A stretch of DNA of 11,111 nt from JAVBSX01 sp031549565 (GTDB lineage Bacteria > Planctomycetota > Planctomycetia > Pirellulales > Thermoguttaceae), in the NCBI GenBank assembly GCA_031549565.1, contig JAVBPO010000143.1:1-11111 (forward strand). Direction: 5' to 3'. Below the pieces are notes generated by a model. The model was not told the origin of the DNA and did no database searches. It saw only the letters and a program-made list of their open reading frames with translations. Positions 1 to 7,322 of this stretch are shown here, in pieces; the stretch's first letter is position 1, and every line of letters begins with the position of its first letter. The position numbers were made by a program, and so were the translations under genes.

Positions 1-1
1 G

Positions 2-172
2 ATCCAGTTCGACCCGCTCGCCGTTTTGGAACCGCAGCAGGAAAAAACGTTCAAATTCACCGCGAAATGCCTGGAAGTCGGCGACCACCGCGTCAGCGTT
101 TCGATGAGTTCCGACGAACAGAAAACGCCGGTTACGAAAGAGGAAAGCACCTTGGTCTACGGCGACGAATGA
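2..172 (+). CDS. C-terminal fragment of a DUF11/conserved-repeat-domain envelope protein (5' end outside window)
   Basis: An open frame runs from the left edge to TGA at 170-172 and gives 56 residues. It reads LEPQQEKTFKFTAKC, then VGDHRVSVSMSSD, and ends KEESTLVYGDE. This matches my memory of the end of planctomycete proteins built from DUF11/CARDB-like immunoglobulin-fold repeats: a 'P(G/Q)..KTF.ftak' strand, then 'GDHR..V.m.SD', then an 'EEST.VYGD' tail. Such proteins are normally large, secreted or envelope-associated, and of unknown role. Only the final domain is visible, so no signal peptide or repeat count can be given. The gene ends about 12 bases before the promoter of the GH51 gene, so the two are probably separate transcription units. 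The domain assignment is moderately sure and any cellular function is inference. Confidence 0.6.
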   Translation: MQFDPLAVLEPQQEKTFKFTAKCLEVGDHRVSVSMSSDEQKTPVTKEESTLVYGDE

Positions 173-183
173 GTTTCTCTTTC

Positions 184-212
184 TCGACACGGGGGACGAG
201 TTTCGCTATAAT
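184..212 (+). promoter_or_regulatory. Sigma70-type promoter for the GH51 gene
   Basis: TCGACA at 184-189 (5 of 6 to TTGACA) is followed after 17 bases by a perfect TATAAT at 207-212. Transcription would start near 219 and leave a leader of about 100 bases before the GH51 ATG. The position, just after the upstream stop codon, fits an independent transcription unit. Confidence 0.6.
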
Positions 213-228
213 CGAAACACGCACACCA

Positions 229-250
229 GCCCCAAGCGCAAGCGCGGGGC
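229..250 (+). other. GC-rich hairpin in the leader of the GH51 mRNA
   Basis: GCCCC (229-233) pairs with GGGGC (246-250). Inside, GCG and CGC pair around a four-base loop, leaving a two-base AA bulge. The hairpin lies just after the predicted transcription start. No T-tract follows directly, so a standard intrinsic terminator is unlikely. It could be an mRNA-protecting stem, an attenuating structure, or a copy of an interspersed palindromic repeat of the GCGCAAGCG type that I associate with planctomycete intergenic regions. Confidence 0.35.
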
Positions 251-321
251 GGTTGTGAAGGAATCGTGTTTTTGTTCGATAATTTTCCCCGTTCCGCAAG
301 CTTCGCATGCGGCTCTTTGTT

Positions 322-2760
322 ATGAAAAAAGTTGTATTTCTTTCGATTTTCGTTTTGTTCGTTGTCCAAACGGCTTTCGCGGCGATTGAATTGAAAGTCA
401 ATCCCGACAAGGTGCTGCACCGGGTCGACGAAAAGGTTTACGGGCATTTTCTCGAACATATTTACCATTCGATCAACGGCGGACTCTGGGGCGAACTCGT
501 CTGGAACCGCTCGTTCGAGGACGCCAACTTCGGTCAATGGAAGGTCGAAGGAGACGTGATCCGCCAAACCGGGTTCGACATTGACCAACGGCTCCCGTTC
601 GGTGATTCCGGCTGGACCGATTTCGAGTACACGCTCGAAGCGAAAAAAACCGGCGGCGTGGAAGGATTTCTCATTCTTTTCCGTGCGAAAAACGACAAAG
701 AGTTCTACTGGGCGAATCTCGGCGGCTGGGGGAATACGCGGCATGGAATCGAACGCCGCAACGAAAAGCAGCAACGGCAATCGATGATCGGACATTCCGT
801 CGAGGGAAACATCGACGAGAACCGTTGGTACAAAATTCGGGTCCGTTGTGAAGGAACGAAAACCGAAGTCTTTCTCGACGACGCCAAAATTCTCGAAGTC
901 GACGATCCCGAAGGACCGAAGCACGGCCAATGCGGCGTCGGAACCTGGGCGACCCAAGCGGAATTTCGTAACATCGCCGTCAAAACGCTCGACGGCAAAA
1001 CTCTGTACAACGAACTCCCGCAACCACGGCTGAGCGAACAGGTCGGCAAGCATTGGGAAACATTCGGTAATGCGAAAGCGTATCTGGAATCCAAAGACGC
1101 GCTGAACGGAAATCTTTACCAACGGGTCGAACTCTACAGTGGATGGGGAAAAAGCTGCGGAAACGGTGGAATTCGGCAAAAAGGCTTTTTTCTCCAAGCC
1201 GGTGAAAAATATCTCGTTTCTTACTGGATTAAACCTGTACCAATAAATTCCAGAGGGGATGTTTTTCCGGATGCTTTGAATTGCAAATTGGCTGATCAGG
1301 AAATAAACCATCCTCTGATGATACATCATCCTGACCGATGGGTTGAATATCAGCATCTTATCAATATTGAATCCGACACCGTAAATACCACGCTTGAAAT
1401 CGAAGCGATCAGACCGGACAAGCCCGACGCGAGTGGAATCTGTAGTTTTTGCATCGACCAAATCAGCGTGATGCCGCTTTCATGGAAAGAGGAATTCGGC
1501 GGAATGCGACCGGACCTTTTGAACGCGATCGGCGATTTACGGCCGCCGACGATCCGTTGGCCCGGCGGCTGCTTTGCGTCGGCGTACCGCTGGAAAAGCG
1601 GGATCGGGGAGCAGAAAGACCGGGTTCCGTATCCGTTTTCCATTTGGGACGATCGGGAAGTCAACTCGTTCGGGACCGACGAATTCATCGAACTGTGCCG
1701 CCGTGTCGGATCGGAACCGATCATCGTCGTCAACGCCGGAACCCCGGACTGGAACAGCAAGCGGAGCCCGGAATTGGCCGATGTCGATTGGCCGCAGGAA
1801 GCCGCCGAGTGGGTCGAATACTGCAACGGTCCGGCGACTTCGAAGTGGGGAAAACTTCGTGCGGAGAACGGACATCCGGCTCCGTACAACGTGAAGTATT
1901 GGGAAATCGACAACGAAACGCAAGGAGCGAACAAAGTCGAGGATTACATCGCGATGATCCGCAAAATGGTGCCGGCAATGAAGAAAGTCGATCCGACGAT
2001 CAAGATCGCCGTTGCCGGCTCGCATTTTTGGCCGCGAATTCCGTGGGACAAGCCGATCATCGAACAGACCGGCGAGTTGTTCGATTATCTCAGCTTTCAC
2101 CAGTACGACGATCCGAACCAATACGCCGACGGACCGGACGAAATCGGGAAGTATTTTCAAACGCTCAAATCGATCATCGCGAACTCGAAAAATCCGAACA
2201 TCAAGATTTTCGATTCCGAATGGAACGCTCAATCGACCGATTGGCGGACCGGACTTTACGCAGGGAACATTTTGAACATGTTCGAGCGTAACGGCGACAT
2301 TCTCGAAATCGGCGGTCCGGCGCTCTTTTTGCGGCATGTTTCGGCGAACGATTGGGACAACGCGTTCGTCAATTTCGACCAAACCGGCTGGTTTCCCGCC
2401 CCGAACTACGTTGTGATGAAACTCTGGCGGGACCATTACGCCCCGAATTTCCTCGAACTGACCGGCGACGCGGAGGGTGTCAACGCCGTCGCGACGAAAT
2501 CGGACGACGGCAGGCGGTTCGTGCTCAAAGCGGTCAATCCGACCGACATGAAGAAAGATGTTTCGTTTACGATCGCCGGGATCGAACCGAAAGACATCCA
2601 ATTCGAACTCGTCCATGCGGAAAAGCTGAGCGACCGGAACACGCTGGAAAACCCTCACAAAATCGTCCCGAAAAAAGCGGAGGCCCGACGGGAAGGCAAC
2701 GCGATCCGATTCGAACTTCCCCCGCTGTCCGCGGGGGTGGTGGAAGTTTCGATTCCATGA
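322..2760 (+). CDS. Secreted multidomain GH51 alpha-L-arabinofuranosidase
   Basis: Hydrolyses terminal alpha-L-arabinofuranosyl residues from arabinan, arabinoxylan or arabinogalactan by the retaining mechanism of family GH51. The chosen start gives 812 residues with a classical signal peptide (MKKVVFLSIF, hydrophobic core, cleavage near AFA-AIEL). An in-frame ATG at 307 adds five residues; neither start has a Shine-Dalgarno. Order from the 322 start: N-terminal GH51 strand segment with YGHFLEHIYHSINGGLWGE (about 35-53); a laminin-G/DUF1080-like beta-sandwich insertion (about 70-228); a CBM4-like module (about 240-390); a TIM barrel with RWPGGCF from 412, acid/base E532 in YWEIDNE and nucleophile E633 in FDSEWN; a C-terminal beta domain (about 690-812). 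Both catalytic glutamates are present. Single-domain GH51 enzymes have about 500 residues, so this is the long, Bacteroides-like architecture. It is probably exported to the periplasm or surface. Bases 1201-1380 have unusually low GC. The family call is firm; the substrate is inferred. Confidence 0.92.
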   Translation: MKKVVFLSIFVLFVVQTAFAAIELKVNPDKVLHRVDEKVYGHFLEHIYHSINGGLWGELVWNRSFEDANFGQWKVEGDVIRQTGFDIDQRLPFGDSGWTDFEYTLEAKKTGGVEGFLILFRAKNDKEFYWANLGGWGNTRHGIERRNEKQQRQSMIGHSVEGNIDENRWYKIRVRCEGTKTEVFLDDAKILEVDDPEGPKHGQCGVGTWATQAEFRNIAVKTLDGKTLYNELPQPRLSEQVGKHWETFGNAKAYLESKDALNGNLYQRVELYSGWGKSCGNGGIRQKGFFLQAGEKYLVSYWIKPVPINSRGDVFPDALNCKLADQEINHPLMIHHPDRWVEYQHLINIESDTVNTTLEIEAIRPDKPDASGICSFCIDQISVMPLSWKEEFGGMRPDLLNAIGDLRPPTIRWPGGCFASAYRWKSGIGEQKDRVPYPFSIWDDREVNSFGTDEFIELCRRVGSEPIIVVNAGTPDWNSKRSPELADVDWPQEAAEWVEYCNGPATSKWGKLRAENGHPAPYNVKYWEIDNETQGANKVEDYIAMIRKMVPAMKKVDPTIKIAVAGSHFWPRIPWDKPIIEQTGELFDYLSFHQYDDPNQYADGPDEIGKYFQTLKSIIANSKNPNIKIFDSEWNAQSTDWRTGLYAGNILNMFERNGDILEIGGPALFLRHVSANDWDNAFVNFDQTGWFPAPNYVVMKLWRDHYAPNFLELTGDAEGVNAVATKSDDGRRFVLKAVNPTDMKKDVSFTIAGIEPKDIQFELVHAEKLSDRNTLENPHKIVPKKAEARREGNAIRFELPPLSAGVVEVSIP
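2714..2748 (+). terminator. Inverted repeat at the 3' end of the GH51 coding region, possible terminator-like stem
   Basis: AACTTCC (2714-2720) can pair with GGAAGTT (2742-2748). A stronger inner stem is possible between CCCCGC (2720-2725) and GCGGGG (2731-2736) around a five-base loop. The structure lies inside the last codons of the GH51 gene, where it meets the convergent gene after only 10 bases of spacer. No good T-tract follows, so a termination role is only suggested by position. Confidence 0.25.
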
Positions 2761-2770
2761 TCCATCCTCC

Positions 2771-5701
2771 CTACATCTCGAACACGCCCCAGCGACGGCG
2801 GAAGAGTGCGTCGTTGACGCAGGAATTCTTCCATTTCGTATCCTTGATCGTTTTGAACGTCGCTTCGGCATTTTCGAACTCGTTTTTGCCGAGCTGAATG
2901 TATCCGATCGTTTTGCTGAGACGGTCGACGAAAAACTTCTCGTTGATTTTGCCCGACGTTCCCACGGCTTCCCGAATCAAGCCGAGCTCCGCTTCCCCGC
3001 GGCAGATGTCCGATAAAGTTCGGTCTTTGACTCTCTTTTCGAGCAACCGATCGATTCTTTTGGAATTGTCCTTGGAAATGATGTTCTCCGCCTGATCGAC
3101 GGCTTGATTGAACAACACCGTCGCTTCGTCCGGCTTGTCGGTCAAGTACGACGTTTGGGCCAAGCTCAAAAACACGACGGCGCTGACGCCGGGCGAGATC
3201 CCTGATCCGCACGCATCAACGGCGGCCTCAAAAAACAGTTCGCCGTTTTCCTTGTCCCGGGATTGCTCCAACAACGCCGTGATTTGAGCGAAGCGAGTCG
3301 CCCGATCTTCGCTCGATTTCAGCTTGTGCGTCAGTTCGCCGGCTTTAAGCAGCATGTGTTTCAGGTTTTCCGAAACGCTCTCCCCCGAAGCGGGCAAGAG
3401 ACACCAGTTGCCGCTGACCAATGTCAAGACGTCGTCCGCACGTCGTTTCAACTCGTCCTGATAAAGCCGGATCGCGGAATCGACCTTCACTTCCGTCTCC
3501 GTCGCGTCGGAAAGCGAGTCCCAGAGCGAAACCATTTCCTTCCATTCGGCGGAATTTTCGTTCGGGTAAAGGGAGGCGTCCGTGAGCGAATAAACCCTTT
3601 CCATCGCGACGAGCCGCTCTTGGGGTGCCGTAATCTCTTTCGCCGTTTGGAATCCGAACGAAATCATATTTTTGCGGATCTGCTGATGAAAGGGAATTTT
3701 CGAGAAGTAAGGACGGATCAAGGCGACGGTTTCCTGGACGATCAAATCCAGCGCCCGATTCCGAGTCGGCAAGTCGCTGATTTGCCGAGCCGTTTCGCGA
3801 GCATCGATGAACAACCCTTCGCGCACCAGTAAAACGACCAGGTCGAACAAGCGGTGCTGCTTATCCGGGAAATCGGATTTAAGAATCTCGTCCAACGGGG
3901 AAAAGGCGTAGATATTTTCATTCAGTTTTTTCCGCAAACGGGGGATTGCTTCCTCCAAGGTGCGCCGGAGATTCGTCTTGACGGGATCGGCGGGCATTTC
4001 GGCGACTGTTTTTTGCGCCTCCTCGAAACGACCGACTTTGATCTGTTCCAGGGCTAACGACTTGAGAAGATCAGTCTTTGTCGAGCCGGGCAGCATTTCC
4101 CGGAGCGTCCGGAGCGAGTCGTCGAGCAGTCTTGCCCGGAGTTGGATTTCCGCGATTCGGGCAAGCTCCGAATCGGTTTGCGGGGTTCTCTGCGAGAATT
4201 TTACGATCTCAAGTTCCTCGTTCAAAAGGGATTGGGCCGATTCGATTTCCCCCGCCCCGACGAGCAAAGCAGCCAACGCCGGTCGGGAAACGCCCTGGTT
4301 CTTTTCGACATCCAGTCCGCGGATTCTCGCCGCCGCACGATTGAGAAGCGGAATCGCGTCTTTACGCTTGCCCCAGTTGAGCAATTCCGTTGCCGTATTC
4401 ATCAGGATCCGGATGTCTTCCAAATACGTTCGATTTCGTGAAAGCGGTTGAACGCCGAGAACCTGGCTCGCCCGATCGAGCAACTGCAAGTCGGTTTCCT
4501 GTTGTTCCGATGCGATTTCCGATTCAGAAACCAGCGGAGGCATTCCCAGCGCCTTGCGAATCGATTCCGAGCGAGGATTGTCCACGATCGAAAGGGATTG
4601 CGTTTTCAAGGACGCGTCCAGAGAACGGGTATCGACCAGGACGCTGCGAATCAGGTCGTGAAGGTTCATGTTCACCATCATTTCCGATTCGAATAATTGG
4701 TTGAGAACCTCCTGCTGCGTCTTGGAATCCTTGAGTCGCGCGATGTTGATGAAAACCCGTTCCACGGTTTGCGCAACCAACTCCGGATGTCGGATCTTCG
4801 TCGGCCCGGCGAAGGAGCGGGAGTCCGGGAGTCCTTCCCCGGAGGCGACGGGAAAGATTTGGGCCCGGCTTTCGATCAGTTTTCGATAACATTTCGCCAG
4901 GATGTCCGGCTGGGTGAGGACCGAGAGCGTCGTAAAAGCGTCCGAATATTTTTGAAAACGAATTTGCTGCTCCGCAATGAATGTCAGCAGGGAATCGCGT
5001 CGGCTTTCGATCCGCAAAGAGTTCGCCATATTGGACAGATTCGCCAACGCGGTATCCAACTCACGATCCAGATTGAGCAGGACACAAGCGTCCAGGATTT
5101 TGATAAACGTATTTCTTTGTTCCTCGATTTCAGGGTTGAACGACGTTTCTTTGAGCAATGTGAGATAATTCCCAACGATCGACGCCGCTTTGTCGCGGTT
5201 GTCGATCTGGATGTAATAAAAGGCAAGCGGAGCCGCCAAACTCATGCGAACGGAGCGGGTTTCCGGAGTATTGCCCAACACATAGAGCGCCTCGTCGAGG
5301 TTCGTTCCGACATTTTGTGAAATCTGGGCATGGACGATCATGGCCAAAGCGTTGATTTTTTCCGCCGGATCGCTGAGTCGCCCCGCGGTCCGAATCGTCG
5401 AGGAAATGTTACGGTTAAGAAGATCGTTCAGCGGACGAGCGGGGGAAGTCAATTCTCTTGCCGAAGCGATATCGCGTTCCGTCCGTTCCCGCCAATAGCC
5501 GATGGACGCCGGATCCAATCCTTCGTAGGACGCCGTCGAGTCCGTTTGCAGATCCGCGCGAAAATGAGGAGAAAAATATTTCCACGCCAAAAAAGAAAAG
5601 AGTGCGAGAAAAACCACGACAATAAGAAACTGCTGACCGGAGTTCAACTCGGACAGATACAACAAAAAACGTGGAAAAGGACGCGGGGTCGTTTTTTTCA
5701 T
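2771..5701 (-). CDS. Large membrane-anchored helical-repeat (TPR-like) protein of unknown function
   Basis: A 976-residue protein, read from ATG at 5701. It opens with a basic MKKTTPRPFPRF stretch and a single hydrophobic segment, FLIVVVFLALFSFLAW, at about residues 25-40. The rest would therefore face the periplasm or paryphoplasm. The long remainder is charged and predominantly helical, with recurrent short helix pairs typical of degenerate tetratricopeptide repeats, for example LFNQAVDQAENI, FENAEATFKTIKDTKW and ALEQIKVGRFEEAQKTVAEM. No catalytic motif is recognisable. An upstream ATG at 5800 would add 33 residues, but a promoter-like element at 5730-5758 lies inside that extension and the MKK start gives the better membrane anchor. 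The gene converges on GH51 and diverges from the propeller gene. TPR-like proteins usually scaffold protein complexes; no specific partner can be named. The reading frame is secure and the function unknown. Confidence 0.85.
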   Translation of the reverse strand: MKKTTPRPFPRFLLYLSELNSGQQFLIVVVFLALFSFLAWKYFSPHFRADLQTDSTASYEGLDPASIGYWRERTERDIASARELTSPARPLNDLLNRNISSTIRTAGRLSDPAEKINALAMIVHAQISQNVGTNLDEALYVLGNTPETRSVRMSLAAPLAFYYIQIDNRDKAASIVGNYLTLLKETSFNPEIEEQRNTFIKILDACVLLNLDRELDTALANLSNMANSLRIESRRDSLLTFIAEQQIRFQKYSDAFTTLSVLTQPDILAKCYRKLIESRAQIFPVASGEGLPDSRSFAGPTKIRHPELVAQTVERVFINIARLKDSKTQQEVLNQLFESEMMVNMNLHDLIRSVLVDTRSLDASLKTQSLSIVDNPRSESIRKALGMPPLVSESEIASEQQETDLQLLDRASQVLGVQPLSRNRTYLEDIRILMNTATELLNWGKRKDAIPLLNRAAARIRGLDVEKNQGVSRPALAALLVGAGEIESAQSLLNEELEIVKFSQRTPQTDSELARIAEIQLRARLLDDSLRTLREMLPGSTKTDLLKSLALEQIKVGRFEEAQKTVAEMPADPVKTNLRRTLEEAIPRLRKKLNENIYAFSPLDEILKSDFPDKQHRLFDLVVLLVREGLFIDARETARQISDLPTRNRALDLIVQETVALIRPYFSKIPFHQQIRKNMISFGFQTAKEITAPQERLVAMERVYSLTDASLYPNENSAEWKEMVSLWDSLSDATETEVKVDSAIRLYQDELKRRADDVLTLVSGNWCLLPASGESVSENLKHMLLKAGELTHKLKSSEDRATRFAQITALLEQSRDKENGELFFEAAVDACGSGISPGVSAVVFLSLAQTSYLTDKPDEATVLFNQAVDQAENIISKDNSKRIDRLLEKRVKDRTLSDICRGEAELGLIREAVGTSGKINEKFFVDRLSKTIGYIQLGKNEFENAEATFKTIKDTKWKNSCVNDALFRRRWGVFEM

Positions 5702-5729
5702 GAATTCGGAAGCATTATCGAAAACCGAA

Positions 5730-5758
5730 ATTCTACCCGATCGCCGGGCTTCATGCAA
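5730..5758 (-). promoter_or_regulatory. Probable promoter of the helical-repeat protein gene
   Basis: On the minus strand TTGCAT (5758-5753) is separated by 17 bases from TAGAAT (5735-5730, 5 of 6 to TATAAT). The -35 is weak. Transcription would begin near 5723, about 20 bases ahead of the ATG at 5701. This supports that start over the upstream ATG at 5800. Confidence 0.4.
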
Positions 5759-5845
5759 GCAGAATCTGTACGCCATTATTGTTCCCGTACCCGTTCTCAT
5801 AAAAATTTGCGCACATTCGCAACGGGAAACGGAAATTTGGAATTG

Positions 5846-5874
5846 TTGACTTTCGACGGCGGAAAAAGTAAAAT
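5846..5874 (+). promoter_or_regulatory. Sigma70-type promoter for the PQQ-propeller gene
   Basis: TTGACT (5846-5851, 5 of 6) is followed after exactly 17 bases by TAAAAT (5869-5874, 5 of 6). The predicted transcription start is near 5881, roughly 48 bases ahead of the ATG at 5929. It forms the rightward half of the divergent region 5702-5928. Confidence 0.6.
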
Positions 5875-5928
5875 CCCGGAGAAGTTGTTATTTCGACGGC
5901 CTTCAATGCTCTTGCCCTTTCCCCAGCT

Positions 5929-7191
5929 ATGGCCAGATTTCTCCTTGTTTTTGCGATTGGTTTGCTTTTGACGGGACCGGTAGAATCCGCGGAGCAATGG
6001 CCCCGTTTTCGTGGTCCCAACGGTCAAGGCGTTTCCACACAAACCGGTTTGCCGACGCAGTGGACCGCCGAAGAAAATATCGCGTGGAAGACCGAAATTC
6101 CCGGTCACGGTTGGTCGTCGCCGATCGTTTGGGACGACCATGTTTTCCTCACCTCGACGACCGAGGAGGGAAAAGACTGCCATGTTATTGCCGTGGATCG
6201 AAAAACGGGCAAAATCCTTTGGGACAAAACCGTCTTTCAACAGGAGCCGGACAACAAACATGAGAGGAATTCCTACGCGACTCCGACGCCCGCAACCGAC
6301 GGTCAACATGTTTTCGCCGTGTTCGGCGACGGCAGTTTTGTCGCCCTCGATTTCGACGGAAACGTCGTCTGGACTAATCGGGATCTTCACTTTTACTCGC
6401 AACACGGCTTGGGAACCTCGCCGATTCTCTACAAGGATCTGTTGATTATCGCAGTGAATCCGAGCAACCGCGAAGAGCCGAAAGGGCTCGGTTGGCTTTT
6501 GCCTTGGGACCGCTCCTATCTCTTAGCCTTGGATAAAAACACCGGCAAAGAGCGTTGGCGCGGCAAACGAGGCCAGTCCCGGATCGCGCACGCGACGCCT
6601 TGTCTCATTACCGTCAACGGAAAAGATCAAATCCTCAGCCCGGCCGGCGACGTGATCCAGGGATTCGATCCGGACAACGGCGATCTCATTTGGACGGTCG
6701 AGGGGCCCGGCGAACCGTGCGTCCCTTCGCCGGTCGTAGGGGACGGACTCGTCTATTCCGCCCCGGTCGCGGGGGATGCGATTCGAGCCGTGCGGCCCGA
6801 CGGACAGGGGGAGTGTACGGAAACACACCTCGCGTGGACACAAAAGCGTAACGTTCCGTTAATGGCGTCGTTGTTGTACGTCAAACCGTGCCTTTACTCG
6901 TCGACCGAAAGCGGCAGTTTCTCCGCTTACGACGCGACGACCGGAGAGTTCCTTTGGCAAAAGCGACTGGGCGGTGCTCTGAATCCATCTCCGCTTTTTG
7001 CCGACGGGAAAATCTACGTTCTTTCCGAGCAGGGGAAAACGACCGTGCTCAAACCGTCCGAGGATCCGAAAGTCCCTGCGGAAACGATCGGCGAAAACGA
7101 ATTGGACGAATTCGCATTGGCGTCGATCGCCGTTGCCGGTCGACAACTGTTGATTCGAACCGAACGACACCTTTGGTGTGTCGGAAAATAA
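5929..7191 (+). CDS. Exported PQQ-binding-like beta-propeller repeat protein (BamB-like fold)
   Basis: A 420-residue protein with a clear signal peptide (MARFLLVFAIGLLLTGPVESA, likely cut after ESA). The mature start EQWPRFRGPNGQGVS is a hallmark of a very abundant planctomycete family of secreted eight-bladed propellers. Propeller blades are visible as repeated 'aldk.TGk.lW' strands: VDRKTGKILWDK (about 87-98), LDFDGNVVWTN, LDKNTGKERWRG, FDPDNGDLIWTV and YDATTGEFLWQK. The last blade closes with RHLWCVGK. The fold is shared with BamB and PQQ-dependent dehydrogenases. I see no convincing PQQ-dehydrogenase catalytic set, so an enzymatic role is not claimed. Family members are commonly annotated 'outer membrane biogenesis protein BamB', which overstates what is known. 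The start lacks a Shine-Dalgarno but sits well behind a promoter at 5846-5874. The fold and export calls are firm; the role is unknown. Confidence 0.9.
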   Translation: MARFLLVFAIGLLLTGPVESAEQWPRFRGPNGQGVSTQTGLPTQWTAEENIAWKTEIPGHGWSSPIVWDDHVFLTSTTEEGKDCHVIAVDRKTGKILWDKTVFQQEPDNKHERNSYATPTPATDGQHVFAVFGDGSFVALDFDGNVVWTNRDLHFYSQHGLGTSPILYKDLLIIAVNPSNREEPKGLGWLLPWDRSYLLALDKNTGKERWRGKRGQSRIAHATPCLITVNGKDQILSPAGDVIQGFDPDNGDLIWTVEGPGEPCVPSPVVGDGLVYSAPVAGDAIRAVRPDGQGECTETHLAWTQKRNVPLMASLLYVKPCLYSSTESGSFSAYDATTGEFLWQKRLGGALNPSPLFADGKIYVLSEQGKTTVLKPSEDPKVPAETIGENELDEFALASIAVAGRQLLIRTERHLWCVGK

Positions 7192-7198
7192 GTGGACA

Positions 7199-7228
7199 AG
7201 AGGGCGTCAGTTGTCTCCTGACCGCTCT
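7199..7228 (+). terminator. Imperfect hairpin downstream of the propeller gene
   Basis: AGAG (7199-7202) and GTCAG (7206-7210) can pair with CTGAC (7218-7222) and CTCT (7225-7228), with a small internal loop and a seven-base apical loop. It begins 8 bases after the stop codon and precedes the next promoter by about 20 bases, a sensible place for termination or 3'-end protection. There is no T-tract, so an intrinsic terminator is uncertain. Confidence 0.3.
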
Positions 7229-7246
7229 AAACCATCCGGTATAGAC

Positions 7247-7274
7247 TTGACAATGTCCATAGGCCCCCTAAAAT
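7247..7274 (+). promoter_or_regulatory. Strong sigma70-type promoter for the PEP-CTERM gene
   Basis: A perfect TTGACA (7247-7252) is followed after 16 bases by TAAAAT (7269-7274, 5 of 6). The predicted transcription start is near 7281, which favours translation from the ATG at 7323 over the TTG at 7287. It probably also drives the alcohol dehydrogenase gene 18 bases beyond the PEP-CTERM stop. Confidence 0.65.
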
Positions 7275-7322
7275 TCGGTTGGTTCGTTGTTTTCCGGATA
7301 TTCCATTTACCCGATTGGTCTC

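Noticed and set aside
1537..2871. Long minus-strand open frame (444 codons) opposite the arabinofuranosidase gene
   Set aside because: It is antisense to the catalytic domain, which carries verified GH51 motifs. The translation is Arg/Phe/Val-rich with no motif, as expected from the high-GC third-position pattern of the real gene.
5702..5800. N-terminal extension of the helical-repeat protein from ATG 5800
   Set aside because: It adds 33 polar residues before an otherwise typical membrane anchor and overlaps a promoter-like element at 5730-5758. The ATG at 5701 is the better start.
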